Below, one piece after another: positions 26,274 through 34,973 of a stretch of DNA of 64,000 nucleotides. A program made the position numbers and the translations under genes. The stretch's first letter is position 1, and every line of letters begins with the position of its first letter. Where the stretch lies: the NCBI GenBank assembly GCA_964607755.1, contig CAZSMC010000009.1:25239-89238 (forward strand), in the 5' to 3' direction. The notes under the pieces are model-generated. The model was not told where the DNA came from. It saw nothing but the letters and a program-made list of their open reading frames with translations, and ran no database searches. The DNA is from CAZSMC01 sp964607755 (GTDB taxonomy: Bacteria; Zhuqueibacterota; Zhuqueibacteria; Residuimicrobiales; Krinioviventaceae).

Positions 26274-26485
26274 CTCAGTTATCGGTTGATATGCTCTAAA
26301 GCAGACCGCGAAATACGCGAAAAGATGCAAAAGAGTATAAGCTCAGTTATCAGTTGATATGCTCTATCTAAACCAAACAATGGGTCACAAATCTTTTCTG
26401 CATCAATGTTGTATCATTCTATAAATTTTGAAATTATAATTGTTCTTTACTCGTTTTGTGACCCATTGTTAGAATTGTAACTGAG
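26274..26485. repeat. Repeat cluster: direct 25-mers and a nested inverted repeat
   Basis: A 25-bp sequence occurs twice in the same direction (26274-26298 and 26342-26366) with one mismatch (CTCAGTTATCRGTTGATATG, then CTCTA). The second copy opens a structure with a perfect 16-bp inverted pair, AACAATGGGTCACAAA at 26376-26391 and its inverse at 26455-26470. Outside that lies CTCAGTTA (26342-26349) facing TAACTGAG (26478-26485). The 144-bp unit 26342-26485 resembles a small transposable element, with a partial copy upstream. No coding capacity was seen. Confidence 0.6.
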
Positions 26486-26514
26486 GTATTTCCAGGTAAA
26501 GTATAACCCTAGTT

Positions 26515-26634
26515 ATGGGAAGAGATGCCACCAATGTTGCACCGATGGATCACTTTTTAATTACGGATGAATGGACTGAAAATCAAATGAAAGGCCACAC
26601 ATTTTGGACCTGTTTAGTCTACAAGAAAAAATAA
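26515..26634 (+). pseudogene. Short orphan frame, probably a C-terminal gene remnant
   Basis: A 39-codon frame after the repeat cluster reads GRDATNVAPMDHFLITDEW, then GHTFWTCLVYKKK. Its composition (Trp, His, Cys) is protein-like rather than random. It overlaps the first codons of the heptose kinase by 31 bp. It may be the tail of a gene whose front was removed by the repeats. I do not recognise the family. Confidence 0.25.
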
Positions 26635-27590
26635 ATAAAATTCAGCAGCAAAAAGTGCTTGTGCTTGGCGATCTCATGCTGGACCGCTTTATCTGGGGCA
26701 AAGTGAACCGCATCTCGCCGGAAGCCCCGGTACCGGTCGTTCATGTCACGCATGAAACCGCATATCCGGGCGGCGCGGCCAATGTGGCGCGAAATTTAGC
26801 TGAATTTGGTATTCAGGGAATGATCGGCGGCATGATCGGAAATGATGATAACGGTGAGATTCTGACTCGCTTGCTTAAAGAAAGCCATATCACAACTGAC
26901 GGAATTCTGCAATGCAGCAGTTACCCGACGATTGTGAAAACCCGAATCATTGCCCGGCATCAGCAGGTCGTGCGGGTGGATCGAGAAAAAAAACAGCAGC
27001 CCTCGCCTGCAGAAATCCAGCAACTTGTTAACCGCCTTGATGATATTTTGCCAAACGTAGATGCCGTAATTATGGAAGATTATGCCAAAGGATTTTTGTC
27101 CCAGGAATTGGCCGATCGTGTCATTTCACTGGCCAGGCAGCATAACAAAATTATCACAGTCGATCCGAATCCGGGTAATCCGGTGCAATGGTCAGGCACG
27201 ACACTCATCAAACCGAACCGTTATGAAGCTTTGGTTGCTGCCGGTATACCTCCGGATCAGGAAGACGTGGAATGGCAAACTGTTGGCGACAAGCTCATTA
27301 AGCAATGGAACACAGCCAATATTCTCATCACGCTGGGTGAAAAAGGAATGATCCTTTTTCATCCGCCGGACGAACCCTACTTTACACCAACCCGGGCACG
27401 CGAGGTGTATGACGTGTCCGGTGCCGGCGATACTGTCATAGCATTTTTTACTGCCTCACTGGCTGCGGGACTGGATTGGAACGATGCGGCGGAAATTGCC
27501 AACCATGCCGCCAGTGTCGTTGTGGCCAAACTCGGTACAGCGACTGTTAAACCGGATGAGCTCATCCAAAACTTTAAGGATCATGAATAA
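26604..27590 (+). CDS. rfaE1: D-glycero-beta-D-manno-heptose-7-phosphate kinase
   Basis: A 328-residue PfkB/ribokinase-fold kinase matching the N-terminal half of HldE. LVLGDLMLDRFIWGKVNRISPEAPVPVV is the family's diagnostic opening. PGGAANVARNLAEFG binds sugar and DVSGAGDTVIAFFTA carries the catalytic Asp. It phosphorylates heptose-7-phosphate to the 1,7-bisphosphate in ADP-heptose synthesis for LPS inner core. No ATG fits and TTG 26604 is taken as the start. The stop overlaps the next gene's start (ATGAATAA), and that gene encodes the following pathway enzyme. The nucleotidyltransferase half is not in the window. Confidence 0.9.
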   Translation: MDLFSLQEKINKIQQQKVLVLGDLMLDRFIWGKVNRISPEAPVPVVHVTHETAYPGGAANVARNLAEFGIQGMIGGMIGNDDNGEILTRLLKESHITTDGILQCSSYPTIVKTRIIARHQQVVRVDREKKQQPSPAEIQQLVNRLDDILPNVDAVIMEDYAKGFLSQELADRVISLARQHNKIITVDPNPGNPVQWSGTTLIKPNRYEALVAAGIPPDQEDVEWQTVGDKLIKQWNTANILITLGEKGMILFHPPDEPYFTPTRAREVYDVSGAGDTVIAFFTASLAAGLDWNDAAEIANHAASVVVAKLGTATVKPDELIQNFKDHE

Positions 27591-28125
27591 AGCCGTTTTT
27601 TTTGATCGCGATGACACGATCATAAAAAATATTCCCTATAACGGAAATCCGGCTCTGGTCAAACTGATGCCGCACGCCAGAGAAGGGCTTGCACTATTGC
27701 AGCAATCCGGTTTTTTGCTCTTTATTATATCTAACCAGTCCGGTGTTGGACGGGGATATATTTCTTCCAGCGATGTCAATGTTGTCAATGCAGAAATGAA
27801 CCGCCAGTTGGAGGCTGATTTTTTTAGCGGAATATACTGCTGTTTTGATGATCCAGACGATCCAAAGCATTATTGCCGTAAACCCTCACCAAAATTGATC
27901 TTACAAGCGGCTAATGAGCACAATATTGATGTGAACCAGTCTTTTTTTGTGGGGGACAAAATGAGTGATATTCAGGCTGGAATAAATGCGGGATGCCGAA
28001 CCGTTTTTATGATGACAGACAACAACGGCACAGAGCAACGGTCAGCTTCGCGTTTAGCTGATTTTACCGCCATAAATTTGTTGCAAGCCGCAGAGTGGAT
28101 TATCAGCCACACTCAAAAAAGTTAA
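27583..28125 (+). CDS. gmhB: D-glycero-D-manno-heptose-1,7-bisphosphate 7-phosphatase
   Basis: A 180-residue HAD phosphatase of the HisB-N/GmhB group. Motif I is FFDRDDTII (nucleophile D and acid/base D). SNQSGVGRG is motif II and the GmhB substrate loop. CCFDDPDDPKHYCRKPSP contains the zinc-binding loop region and the motif III lysine. FVGDKMSDIQAG is motif IV. ATG 27583 overlaps the end of the heptose kinase by 8 bases, so the pair is translationally coupled. It removes the 7-phosphate before activation to ADP-heptose. Confidence 0.9.
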   Translation: MNKAVFFDRDDTIIKNIPYNGNPALVKLMPHAREGLALLQQSGFLLFIISNQSGVGRGYISSSDVNVVNAEMNRQLEADFFSGIYCCFDDPDDPKHYCRKPSPKLILQAANEHNIDVNQSFFVGDKMSDIQAGINAGCRTVFMMTDNNGTEQRSASRLADFTAINLLQAAEWIISHTQKS

Positions 28126-28382
28126 CCTGATTCTTTCGAAATTAATAACTATTATACTCATGATAAATTTCATGATGTGGGGATAAGATGTATTTTATAA
28201 AAAGGAGCACAGCCCAATTCGAAGACAGGCAAGACAGCGTGTTGATTTGGGATATTGCTGTGCGTTTAAATAATATCCTGACTACTTGTCATCTTGCAAT
28301 AACAAAAAGTCTGAAAAATAATTGGCCTAAATTGTTCTTCCGTAATTCCACATTGATAAAAAATTTTTATTGGAATTTAGTC

Positions 28383-28427
28383 AATAATTTACCGGATGCC
28401 TCAAGTTCTGCTAATTGGTAAATTATT
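28383..28427. repeat. AT-rich 11-bp inverted repeat upstream of the cytochrome pair
   Basis: AATAATTTACC (28383-28393) and GGTAAATTATT (28417-28427) are exact inverses around a 23-base centre. They lie 60 bp before the cytochrome start. It could be a regulator site or a hairpin. The rest of 28126-28487 shows nothing convincing; a 77-codon frame there was judged noncoding. Confidence 0.4.
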
Positions 28428-28487
28428 CGTGTCTCTTATTCTACTATTTTTTCTTTGATAGCCAGTAAAATATTCAGGAGTACAATC

Positions 28488-29201
28488 ATGAGAAGTAAAA
28501 GTGTTGTTACACTGCTTGCCGTTCTGATTTTTACCGTTCATCTGTCTGCCCAGGAAGAGAAAATTCCTGCCGGTCATGATGCGAAAGGCATTTACGAATA
28601 TAGTGATTTCGAAAAGCCGGAAGCCTGCTACAGTTGCCATGTGGACATTTACATGCAGTGGACACAAGCCATGATGTCGAAAGCTTATACTCATCACTGG
28701 GATGAAATCGAATACTTTGATCTGGCTGTACCACACGCTGAAAAAGACCCGGAAATGAAACCGGTTGTGGACGGCTGCAACGGATGTCATGCACCGCTGG
28801 CTTTTCTGGCCGGCGATCTCACACCGCCGCGGCCNNNNNNNNNNNNNNNNNNNNNNNNNNNNNNNNNNNNNNNNNNNNNNNNNNNNNNNNNNNNNNNNNN
28901 NNNNNNNNNNNNNNNNNNNNNNNNNNNNNNNNNNTTTGATCCCCAGGGCCGGATGACGATCATGCAGTGGAACACCAAATCATTGGGTGTGGATTACCGT
29001 ATCGGTCCGCGAGAGACAAAAACAGAAACGTATATTTGGCGGATGCCGGAAGATATTCCTGTCGGTAAAATCACTTTTAAAGCACAACTCAATTACCGCA
29101 AGCTGGTCAAGCCGGTTGCTGAGTTTCTTGATGTGCCGGAAGAGGAAAGCAAAATTATGTACGTCAACTCGACAACCACATGGATTGAAGTGTATGAATA
29201 A
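28488..29201 (+). CDS. Periplasmic multiheme c-type cytochrome (interrupted by a scaffold gap)
   Basis: The start ATG 28488 has CAGGAG eight bases upstream. A signal peptide covers residues 1-21 (ending HLSAQ). Two heme motifs are visible, C47-Y-S-C-H51 and C97-N-G-C-H101, and more may lie in the 100-N gap. The region after the first motif (MQWTQAMMSKAYTHHWD) supplies extra His/Met candidates as axial ligands. After the gap a heme-free C-terminal part (about 85 residues) looks beta-rich. It precedes a monoheme cytochrome-porin by 54 bp on the same strand, so it is a good candidate for its periplasmic electron partner. Confidence 0.75.
   Translation: MRSKSVVTLLAVLIFTVHLSAQEEKIPAGHDAKGIYEYSDFEKPEACYSCHVDIYMQWTQAMMSKAYTHHWDEIEYFDLAVPHAEKDPEMKPVVDGCNGCHAPLAFLAGDLTPPRXXXXXXXXXXXXXXXXXXXXXXXXXXXXXXXXXXFDPQGRMTIMQWNTKSLGVDYRIGPRETKTETYIWRMPEDIPVGKITFKAQLNYRKLVKPVAEFLDVPEEESKIMYVNSTTTWIEVYE
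28835..28934. other. Scaffold gap of 100 N
   Basis: A placeholder gap inside the multiheme cytochrome gene. The frame happens to stay consistent on both sides, but the real missing length and any further heme motifs are unknown. Confidence 0.99.
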
Positions 29202-29255
29202 ACCTAATAAACAAATATCGTAATGAACAGCCCTACAAAATAAGGAGGCACGGAC

Positions 29256-30473
29256 ATGAACCGAAAATACTGGATAGCGAGTCTTTTTCTCCTCGTATTT
29301 ATTTTTACAATCGTTATTGAAGCACAGGCCGTCCCGGCATTTGCCAGAAAGTACAAACTGTCTTGCAGCACATGTCACGCTCCGTTTCCCAAACTAAAAC
29401 CGTATGGTGATAATTTCGCCGGCGCAGGATTCATTTTGGACGAAGAGGAGAGCGAACGTTACTATGTATCCGCTGGTGATGAAATCCTCTGGCTCAACCG
29501 GACTTTTCCGGTCGCGGCCCGGCTCGAAGGTTACGGCCAATATGACCAGGATCATGATGTCGAAAGTGATTTGCAAACCCCTTACGGCCTAAAACTCATG
29601 TCCGGGGGAACGCTGTACAAAAATATCGGCTATTATTTCTATTTTTACATGGATGAAAGAGGTGAGGTAGCAGGTGTTGAAGATGCCTATGTGCATTTTG
29701 ATAATGTCTTTAAATCCAATCTGGACATCATGGTTGGACAGTTCCAAACCTCGGATCCGCTGATGAAACGGGAGTTGCGTCTAACCTACGAAGATTACGA
29801 AATCTACACGAGAAGTGTTGGCTTGTCGTACACAAACCTTACTTATGATCGGGGTGTCATGCTCGTTTACGGCATTGAACAGACCGGTACTGATCTGATT
29901 GGCATGATCGTCAACGGCAACGGTAAAGTTGAATCCGGGGGGGATCATAAATTTGATTTCGACACCAATAAAAATTTTGGTCTTCGTGTCAATCAAGGCG
30001 TCGGTTCACTTGGCTCGATAGGACTCTTTTATTACAATGGTGCAGAGCAAAAGGGCAATATTGCGAACAAGATTACGTACTGGGGACCAGATATCAGTGT
30101 CAATGCCGGGCCTCTGGAATTGACAGCCCAATATATAGTTCGAGAAGATTCTTCTCCCCTGTTTGGCTCCTGGGATGTGCTACAGGACATTCAGACAAAC
30201 GGTATTGTGGCAGAACTTATCTTTTCACCTTATCCTGACAGACCCAGATGGTACCTGACGGCGCTTTATAACCGGATCGAGTCAGATCTGGACGATCTCA
30301 GTGATAAAGCCATTGAATATGCCGGCATGAATCTCGATCCGTTGGCATACCACACAGCAACATTCAGCGGCACCTATCTGCTGGCGCGTAATCTCAGATT
30401 GCTCTGTGAATATACTTACGATTTGGAATATGAAACAAACAGAATTACAGTGGGATTTGTAACTGGAATGTAA
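29256..30473 (+). CDS. Cyc2-like outer-membrane monoheme cytochrome-porin
   Basis: A 405-residue protein: signal peptide (residues 1-25), then AVPAFARKYKLSCSTCHAPF with one heme motif C37-S-T-C-H41 and PKLKPYGDNFAGAGF. A long beta-barrel of about 350 residues follows, with alternating aromatic strands ending in RITVGFVTGM. The N-terminal pattern 'AxPxFAR...CxxCH....P.L..%G..F...G' with a fused porin is that of Cyc2, the outer-membrane iron oxidase. Similar porin-cytochromes of unknown function exist in FCB bacteria. A GGAGG site precedes the ATG and a strong terminator follows. Electron transfer across the outer membrane is inferred, not shown. Confidence 0.72.
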   Translation: MNRKYWIASLFLLVFIFTIVIEAQAVPAFARKYKLSCSTCHAPFPKLKPYGDNFAGAGFILDEEESERYYVSAGDEILWLNRTFPVAARLEGYGQYDQDHDVESDLQTPYGLKLMSGGTLYKNIGYYFYFYMDERGEVAGVEDAYVHFDNVFKSNLDIMVGQFQTSDPLMKRELRLTYEDYEIYTRSVGLSYTNLTYDRGVMLVYGIEQTGTDLIGMIVNGNGKVESGGDHKFDFDTNKNFGLRVNQGVGSLGSIGLFYYNGAEQKGNIANKITYWGPDISVNAGPLELTAQYIVREDSSPLFGSWDVLQDIQTNGIVAELIFSPYPDRPRWYLTALYNRIESDLDDLSDKAIEYAGMNLDPLAYHTATFSGTYLLARNLRLLCEYTYDLEYETNRITVGFVTGM

Positions 30474-30506
30474 CGAACTTTTTCATAGCTCCTTTTCATT
30501 GAGTAA

Positions 30507-30535
30507 ATGCCCGGGTTGCGGTCCGGGCATTTTTT
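30507..30535 (+). terminator. Rho-independent terminator after the cytochrome pair
   Basis: ATGCCCGG and CCGGGCAT (8-bp stem) around an 8-base loop are followed by a run of T. It serves the plus-strand cytochrome genes. On the minus strand the tail is weak, and the structure abuts the stop codon of the converging gene. Confidence 0.9.
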
Positions 30536-31208
30536 ATAAATACGTTTTGGGCAAAGCCCGAAATCTGGCAACAATCAGTCTCATATCTTCCCGGGTTTTG
30601 GGATAATCTTCGGCGGTTGTTTGACTCAAAATAACAAAAATCCATGGAGAGCGTTGTAAAACAGTAAGCACCCACACCGGCCTCAACAACGAGTTGGCTG
30701 GCAAAGCGACGCCAAAATACGCTCCATCGAGTACCGGATGAACTGCCGTTGTCACCGGTTTAAAGATCGTTGCCAGCTCGCCTTCTTTTTCGTACCGTTT
30801 TAAAACCTCCGCAAGCAATTGAATGGCTATTTCCTGACTGGTGGAATTTTCTGCGTACAGCACACCAAAACGGCTTGCCATTGTTTTTTGCGAATCCGGC
30901 GGGACATTTATTTCCAGCATCCAGCGGATTTGCGCAAACAGTGCCGAATCCGCTGTGACCGGATGCAAAACGGTGTCCCGGCTTATGATGTGCATCGGCC
31001 ATTCTGGCGAAGGCGGTCGCATGGTCAAGTGAAACGGCAAGTTAACATAATGGCTGTCAACAATGGCAATGCGTTGACCAGGCGGCATTTTTTCTGTTAC
31101 TTGCAGTGGCTGCACTGAATGTTGCATCTGCAGTATGATAGCAAAAATAGCGACCAAACTGACCAGCAATATAAGAATCGGAAAGATGATGGACTGACGT
31201 TTATTCAT
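30534..31208 (-). CDS. Single-span membrane-anchored protein, unknown
   Basis: A 224-residue protein with one N-terminal membrane helix (about 7-28: IIFPILILLVSLVAIFAIIL) and a globular domain outside or in the periplasm. No family was recognised. A few segments (GVLYAENSTSQEIAIQLLAEVLKRYEKEG) look helical, and VLTVLQRSPWIFVILSQT strand-like. Its start overlaps the stop of the sugar kinase by 8 bases (ATGAATAA), so the two are coupled. Confidence 0.6.
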   Translation of the reverse strand: MNKRQSIIFPILILLVSLVAIFAIILQMQHSVQPLQVTEKMPPGQRIAIVDSHYVNLPFHLTMRPPSPEWPMHIISRDTVLHPVTADSALFAQIRWMLEINVPPDSQKTMASRFGVLYAENSTSQEIAIQLLAEVLKRYEKEGELATIFKPVTTAVHPVLDGAYFGVALPANSLLRPVWVLTVLQRSPWIFVILSQTTAEDYPKTREDMRLIVARFRALPKTYL

Positions 31209-32106
31209 CGCTTGATTTTGGCTTGAGTTTATCGAGATCGCTCGCCGTCCAGGTGGATACGGCGCCTTTTTGCGTGGTCACAAAAGCGCCCAGACGGTTG
31301 GCAAAATCTGCTATTTCTTCCAGAAAAGCTCGTTCAAGGTGCTTTATTATCAATCCCGCAGCAAACGCATCTCCGGCGCCCGTGGTGTCCACAACCTTGA
31401 CATTGAACCCGGGATGCTTTTCTACTTCTGTTTCCGTCACCATATAACAACCCCGGTCACCAAGGGTTATAGCTGCAAGTTTAATATTATAATCTCGCAT
31501 TAAAAACCTCAAAAAAGTGACATTGTCATCTTGCGAGCCGAGTGCACTTTTGAGCTGCTCAAGTTCATCTTTATTCAGCTTGATGATTGACGCATATTTC
31601 AGTGACTGCGTCACAGCTTCTTTGGTGGAATCGTCCCATCCCCGAATATTGATATCGAACATTTTGACAGCCGCATCAGCCTCGTCCAGAAACGCCTGGA
31701 TGGCTTTGCGGGATGTGGCATTTCGCTGCGCAAGCGTGCCGAAAAGGACGGCATCAATTTTATTTACCATCTTTTTCCAGGACGAATCGTAATTCATGTA
31801 ATCAAAAGCGACATTTTCTGTGCATTCAAATTGAGGTATACCTTTGTCATCAATTTTAACGTGAACAGTGCCGGTGGGTTTTTCAGAATCCTGTTGAACA
31901 GTGTCGGTTGATAATTTCATTTTATTAAGCAGCATTAAAAGTTCTGTTCCTAATTCGTCCTTTCCAACCCGGCTCATCACAATGCCCTTATGACCGGCCT
32001 GAACCACATGAGCAGCAAAATTTGCTGGTGCTCCGCCTAAATATTTCTGATCATCATAAATATCCCACAGCACCTCGCCAAGTCCGGCGATTGTAAATGA
32101 ATTCAT
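31201..32106 (-). CDS. PfkB-family sugar kinase (fructokinase-like)
   Basis: A 301-residue ribokinase-fold enzyme. The opening GLGEVLWDIYDDQKYLGGAPANFA matches fructokinase-type members ('GE.lwD......GGAPaNfA'). VVDTTGAGDAFAAGL holds the catalytic Asp and anion hole. IKLNKDELEQL is the conserved 'N..E' segment. It probably phosphorylates fructose or a related hexose in the cytoplasm. No sugar transporter is adjacent, so the substrate is uncertain. Confidence 0.85.
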   Translation of the reverse strand: MNSFTIAGLGEVLWDIYDDQKYLGGAPANFAAHVVQAGHKGIVMSRVGKDELGTELLMLLNKMKLSTDTVQQDSEKPTGTVHVKIDDKGIPQFECTENVAFDYMNYDSSWKKMVNKIDAVLFGTLAQRNATSRKAIQAFLDEADAAVKMFDINIRGWDDSTKEAVTQSLKYASIIKLNKDELEQLKSALGSQDDNVTFLRFLMRDYNIKLAAITLGDRGCYMVTETEVEKHPGFNVKVVDTTGAGDAFAAGLIIKHLERAFLEEIADFANRLGAFVTTQKGAVSTWTASDLDKLKPKSSDE

Positions 32107-32125
32107 ACTAAACCCCTTTCAGTAT

Positions 32126-34084
32126 TTATCGTGTACGACGTCGCACAGCGACCGGAAGACCTTCATTATATGTTGAAACCTCTTCTCCGGTAGTTGGATT
32201 AACTTTAATAAATTGAATGCCTGGAGGAATGGGAAAATCAGCATAAGGTTTGTTTTTTAACGCCTGCTTCATAAAAATAGTCCAAATGGGCAGCGCACCG
32301 TGAGCGCCTGTCACGCCCCTGCCGTATTTGGTACGCATTTGCCGGTTGTCATCAAAACCGACCCATACCGCGCATACCAGATTTGGAGTAAAGCCAATGA
32401 ACCAGGCATCGCGATAATCATTGGTGGTGCCGGTTTTGCCGGCACAGGGACGGTAAAATCCGCGCGACCGCACGGCCTGGCCGGTTCCCATCTCTATCAC
32501 GCTTCGCAGCATGTCAACCATAACATAACACGTTTGAGGATCCACAACCCGGCGACTTTTCATTTCGTGCTTTTGCAGCATTTTATTCTCGGACAGATCA
32601 ATCTGCCGGATCATAAACGGTTTCCGGTGGACGCCCTGATTGGCCAGCGTCCCATAGGCGGATGCCATCTCTTTTGGTGATACACCTGTAGCGCCAAGAG
32701 CGAGCGAATAATGCGGCTTTAACTCGCTGGTGATTCCCATTTTCTTTGCATAGTCGACCACTGTTTCAGGCCCGACTCTGTCGATCAATTTGGCAGCGAT
32801 TACATTCACAGATTTTGCCAGCGCCATCTTCAAGGTGAGTGGACCAATGAAATCTTTTTCGTAATTCTGTGGCTCCCAAACCTGATCGTAAATCTGAAAC
32901 GAAACCGGCTCATCGACCATGACAGTCGTTGGATTAACAAGATTTTTATCCAGCGCAGCCAGATAAGTAAACATTTTGAACGACGACCCGGGCGACCGTT
33001 CTTGAGCAACAGCCCGGTTATAAGGCGCGCGTTGCGGATCGCGCCCACCGATCATCGCTTTGATAGCACCGGTTTGCGGATCGATGGCAACAAGAGCTGC
33101 CTGAGGGTAATTTAACTTTTCCTCCCAGGATGCCGAGTCGTACGGGGCCAGTCCAAGCATATCGTCCAGTTCAACCAGTCCTTCTTTAACCGCCTGGCTG
33201 GCCGTGTATTGATAAGAACTGTTCAGCGTGGTTTGAATCAGCAAACCGCCGTACATTACGGCATTTCGGCCGTATTCGTTGCTTGCCTCTTTAATGACCT
33301 GGTTGACAAAATAATCGGCGTGACCGTAAAGATCGTAAATTCGTTTAAAATCAAGCGGCTTTGTCTTTGCTTGCTCGCGCTCTTTGTCTGTAATATAATT
33401 TTCCTCGTGCATTCTTTTCAGGACAAAGGCCTGGCGTTCATTGGCAATCTCTGGATTTTTATAAGGATTGTATCGGGCCGGCCATCTGGGGATGCCAGCC
33501 AGCATGGAAGCTTCTGCCAGAGTAAGTTCATCAGCATGTTTGGAAAAATAAGTTTGCGCTGCCAGTTCGATGCCGTAAATCCCAGAACCGAAATCAATTT
33601 GATTGACATAGGCTTCTAAAATTTCGTCTTTGGTAAACTGCTGCTCGATCTGCAGAGTGACAAACACTTCTTGTATCTTTCGCAAATAAGAACGCCTGAA
33701 TGTAAAAAAAAGATTTTTTGCCAACTGTTGAGTAATCGTGCTTCCGCCCTGTACCACCCGGCCATGACGAATATTGGTAAAAATGGCACGCAGCAATCCG
33801 CGTTTACTGATCCCGTGATGTGAATAAAAATCGTCATCCTCCAGCGCCAAAACCGCGCGAAGAAAGGCTTCCGAAATGTCTTCCAAAGGAACGACCTGTC
33901 GATTGGACAACATTTGAATCAATCGTCCCTGATCGTCATAGATTTTTGTCGGAGTGCTCAGAGCGATTCGATTCAGATCGTCCGGAATGCGGGGCAATCG
34001 AATAACCGCAATAGCTCCTATGACAAAAATTAAAATAACCAGCCCAAGTACAATTTTGCCTATAATCCTTTTCAAATTATTCAT
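32126..34084 (-). CDS. Class A penicillin-binding protein (PBP1A type)
   Basis: A 652-residue bifunctional cell-wall enzyme from ATG 34084, which overlaps the preceding stop by 8 bases; a TTG four codons earlier is less likely. It has one membrane anchor (residues about 7-29). The glycosyltransferase family 51 domain (about 55-225) shows ALEDDDFYSHHGIS with the catalytic Glu and GGSTITQQLAKN. The transpeptidase domain (about 330-600) has SPGSSFK (Ser nucleophile, SxxK), SVN (SxN) and GKTGTTNDY (KTG). It polymerises and cross-links peptidoglycan outside the inner membrane. Confidence 0.93.
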   Translation of the reverse strand: MNNLKRIIGKIVLGLVILIFVIGAIAVIRLPRIPDDLNRIALSTPTKIYDDQGRLIQMLSNRQVVPLEDISEAFLRAVLALEDDDFYSHHGISKRGLLRAIFTNIRHGRVVQGGSTITQQLAKNLFFTFRRSYLRKIQEVFVTLQIEQQFTKDEILEAYVNQIDFGSGIYGIELAAQTYFSKHADELTLAEASMLAGIPRWPARYNPYKNPEIANERQAFVLKRMHEENYITDKEREQAKTKPLDFKRIYDLYGHADYFVNQVIKEASNEYGRNAVMYGGLLIQTTLNSSYQYTASQAVKEGLVELDDMLGLAPYDSASWEEKLNYPQAALVAIDPQTGAIKAMIGGRDPQRAPYNRAVAQERSPGSSFKMFTYLAALDKNLVNPTTVMVDEPVSFQIYDQVWEPQNYEKDFIGPLTLKMALAKSVNVIAAKLIDRVGPETVVDYAKKMGITSELKPHYSLALGATGVSPKEMASAYGTLANQGVHRKPFMIRQIDLSENKMLQKHEMKSRRVVDPQTCYVMVDMLRSVIEMGTGQAVRSRGFYRPCAGKTGTTNDYRDAWFIGFTPNLVCAVWVGFDDNRQMRTKYGRGVTGAHGALPIWTIFMKQALKNKPYADFPIPPGIQFIKVNPTTGEEVSTYNEGLPVAVRRRTR

Positions 34085-34973
34085 CTTTTTTCTCAACCGG
34101 CAGGTCCAGTGGTGAAATGTCTTTATTTTTATTGATCTCTTTTATTAAATAACCGATGGCAATTTCAGAGGCATACATCTCGTATACCTTTGTTTCGCCA
34201 TTGGCATCGACTTTAAAAACGATTTTAACGCCTTGTTCACGAACATAAGGAGAAATGCCGACCTGTTGCAACGACTTGCCCCATTGCACCAGTTTGTAAG
34301 GATCATTCACAATCTGTAACTGATAGGCTCTGGACAGATTCTCAAACGCATCAAAAAATGTTAAAGCTGAAACAACCCGTCCTTCGAATTCGTCCTTTTC
34401 AGCTAACACAGACGAGGGTGCCCCGTCTTCGGACTCTAATGCTTGCCGCCTAATGATATTTTCATAAAGTAAATTGTCATAACCATCCAAAAAATCGATA
34501 ACAATTTGATCGTCGGTGCGTGAAAAACGGACAGACTGCCAGTCCGGATTCCGGTCTAACCGGATAAACTCGAGAGGGTCCAACAATGTTTTGGAATGAT
34601 GAATGGGTATTGACTTGTAAAACATGGTGAATTCTTCTATAGTCATAGTATAAGAATCACGCATAGAGAGCGCGGCGAGCAAATCGTCCACCCGCCTGAT
34701 GGGCTGCTGATTCTCCTGTTCCGGTGTTTTTTCAATTTCGTTGACAGTAAGAGAACCGGATTGATCCTTTTCTTCCTCTTCCCATAAACGCCCGGTTTTC
34801 GGGCGAATCGGATTGGTCCATAACAGGAACCTGCCGACAGCGATCTCGAAAATATCGAAAAAGATTTCAGCAACCAGAAAAATAACAATGATCAACACCC
34901 ATGGCTTCCATCCGGATGATGATGTTTTGTTTTTGCGCATGTTTATATTTCTGTTTTTACGTTGAATGGTCAT
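34077..34973 (-). CDS. Membrane-anchored protein preceding the PBP, unknown
   Basis: A 298-residue protein with one N-terminal helix (about 24-45: VLIIVIFLVAEIFFDIFEIAVG), an acidic linker (EEEEKDQSGSL) and a soluble domain with no family I recognise. A start at residue 12 (MRKNKTSSSG) is possible. It overlaps the PBP start by 8 bases and begins directly after the S2P protease gene. The anchor-plus-domain layout next to a PBP suggests a cell-wall or envelope role. This is inference from context only. Confidence 0.6.
   Translation of the reverse strand: MTIQRKNRNINMRKNKTSSSGWKPWVLIIVIFLVAEIFFDIFEIAVGRFLLWTNPIRPKTGRLWEEEEKDQSGSLTVNEIEKTPEQENQQPIRRVDDLLAALSMRDSYTMTIEEFTMFYKSIPIHHSKTLLDPLEFIRLDRNPDWQSVRFSRTDDQIVIDFLDGYDNLLYENIIRRQALESEDGAPSSVLAEKDEFEGRVVSALTFFDAFENLSRAYQLQIVNDPYKLVQWGKSLQQVGISPYVREQGVKIVFKVDANGETKVYEMYASEIAIGYLIKEINKNKDISPLDLPVEKKDE

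Noticed and set aside
28188..28421. A 77-codon frame upstream of the multiheme cytochrome
   Set aside because: No ribosome-binding site of quality, no recognisable motif, and its end runs into the AT-rich inverted repeat. Treated as noncoding.
30507..30535. The cytochrome terminator considered as fully bidirectional
   Set aside because: Only the plus strand has a proper T-run. On the minus strand three T follow and the structure partly overlaps the stop codon.
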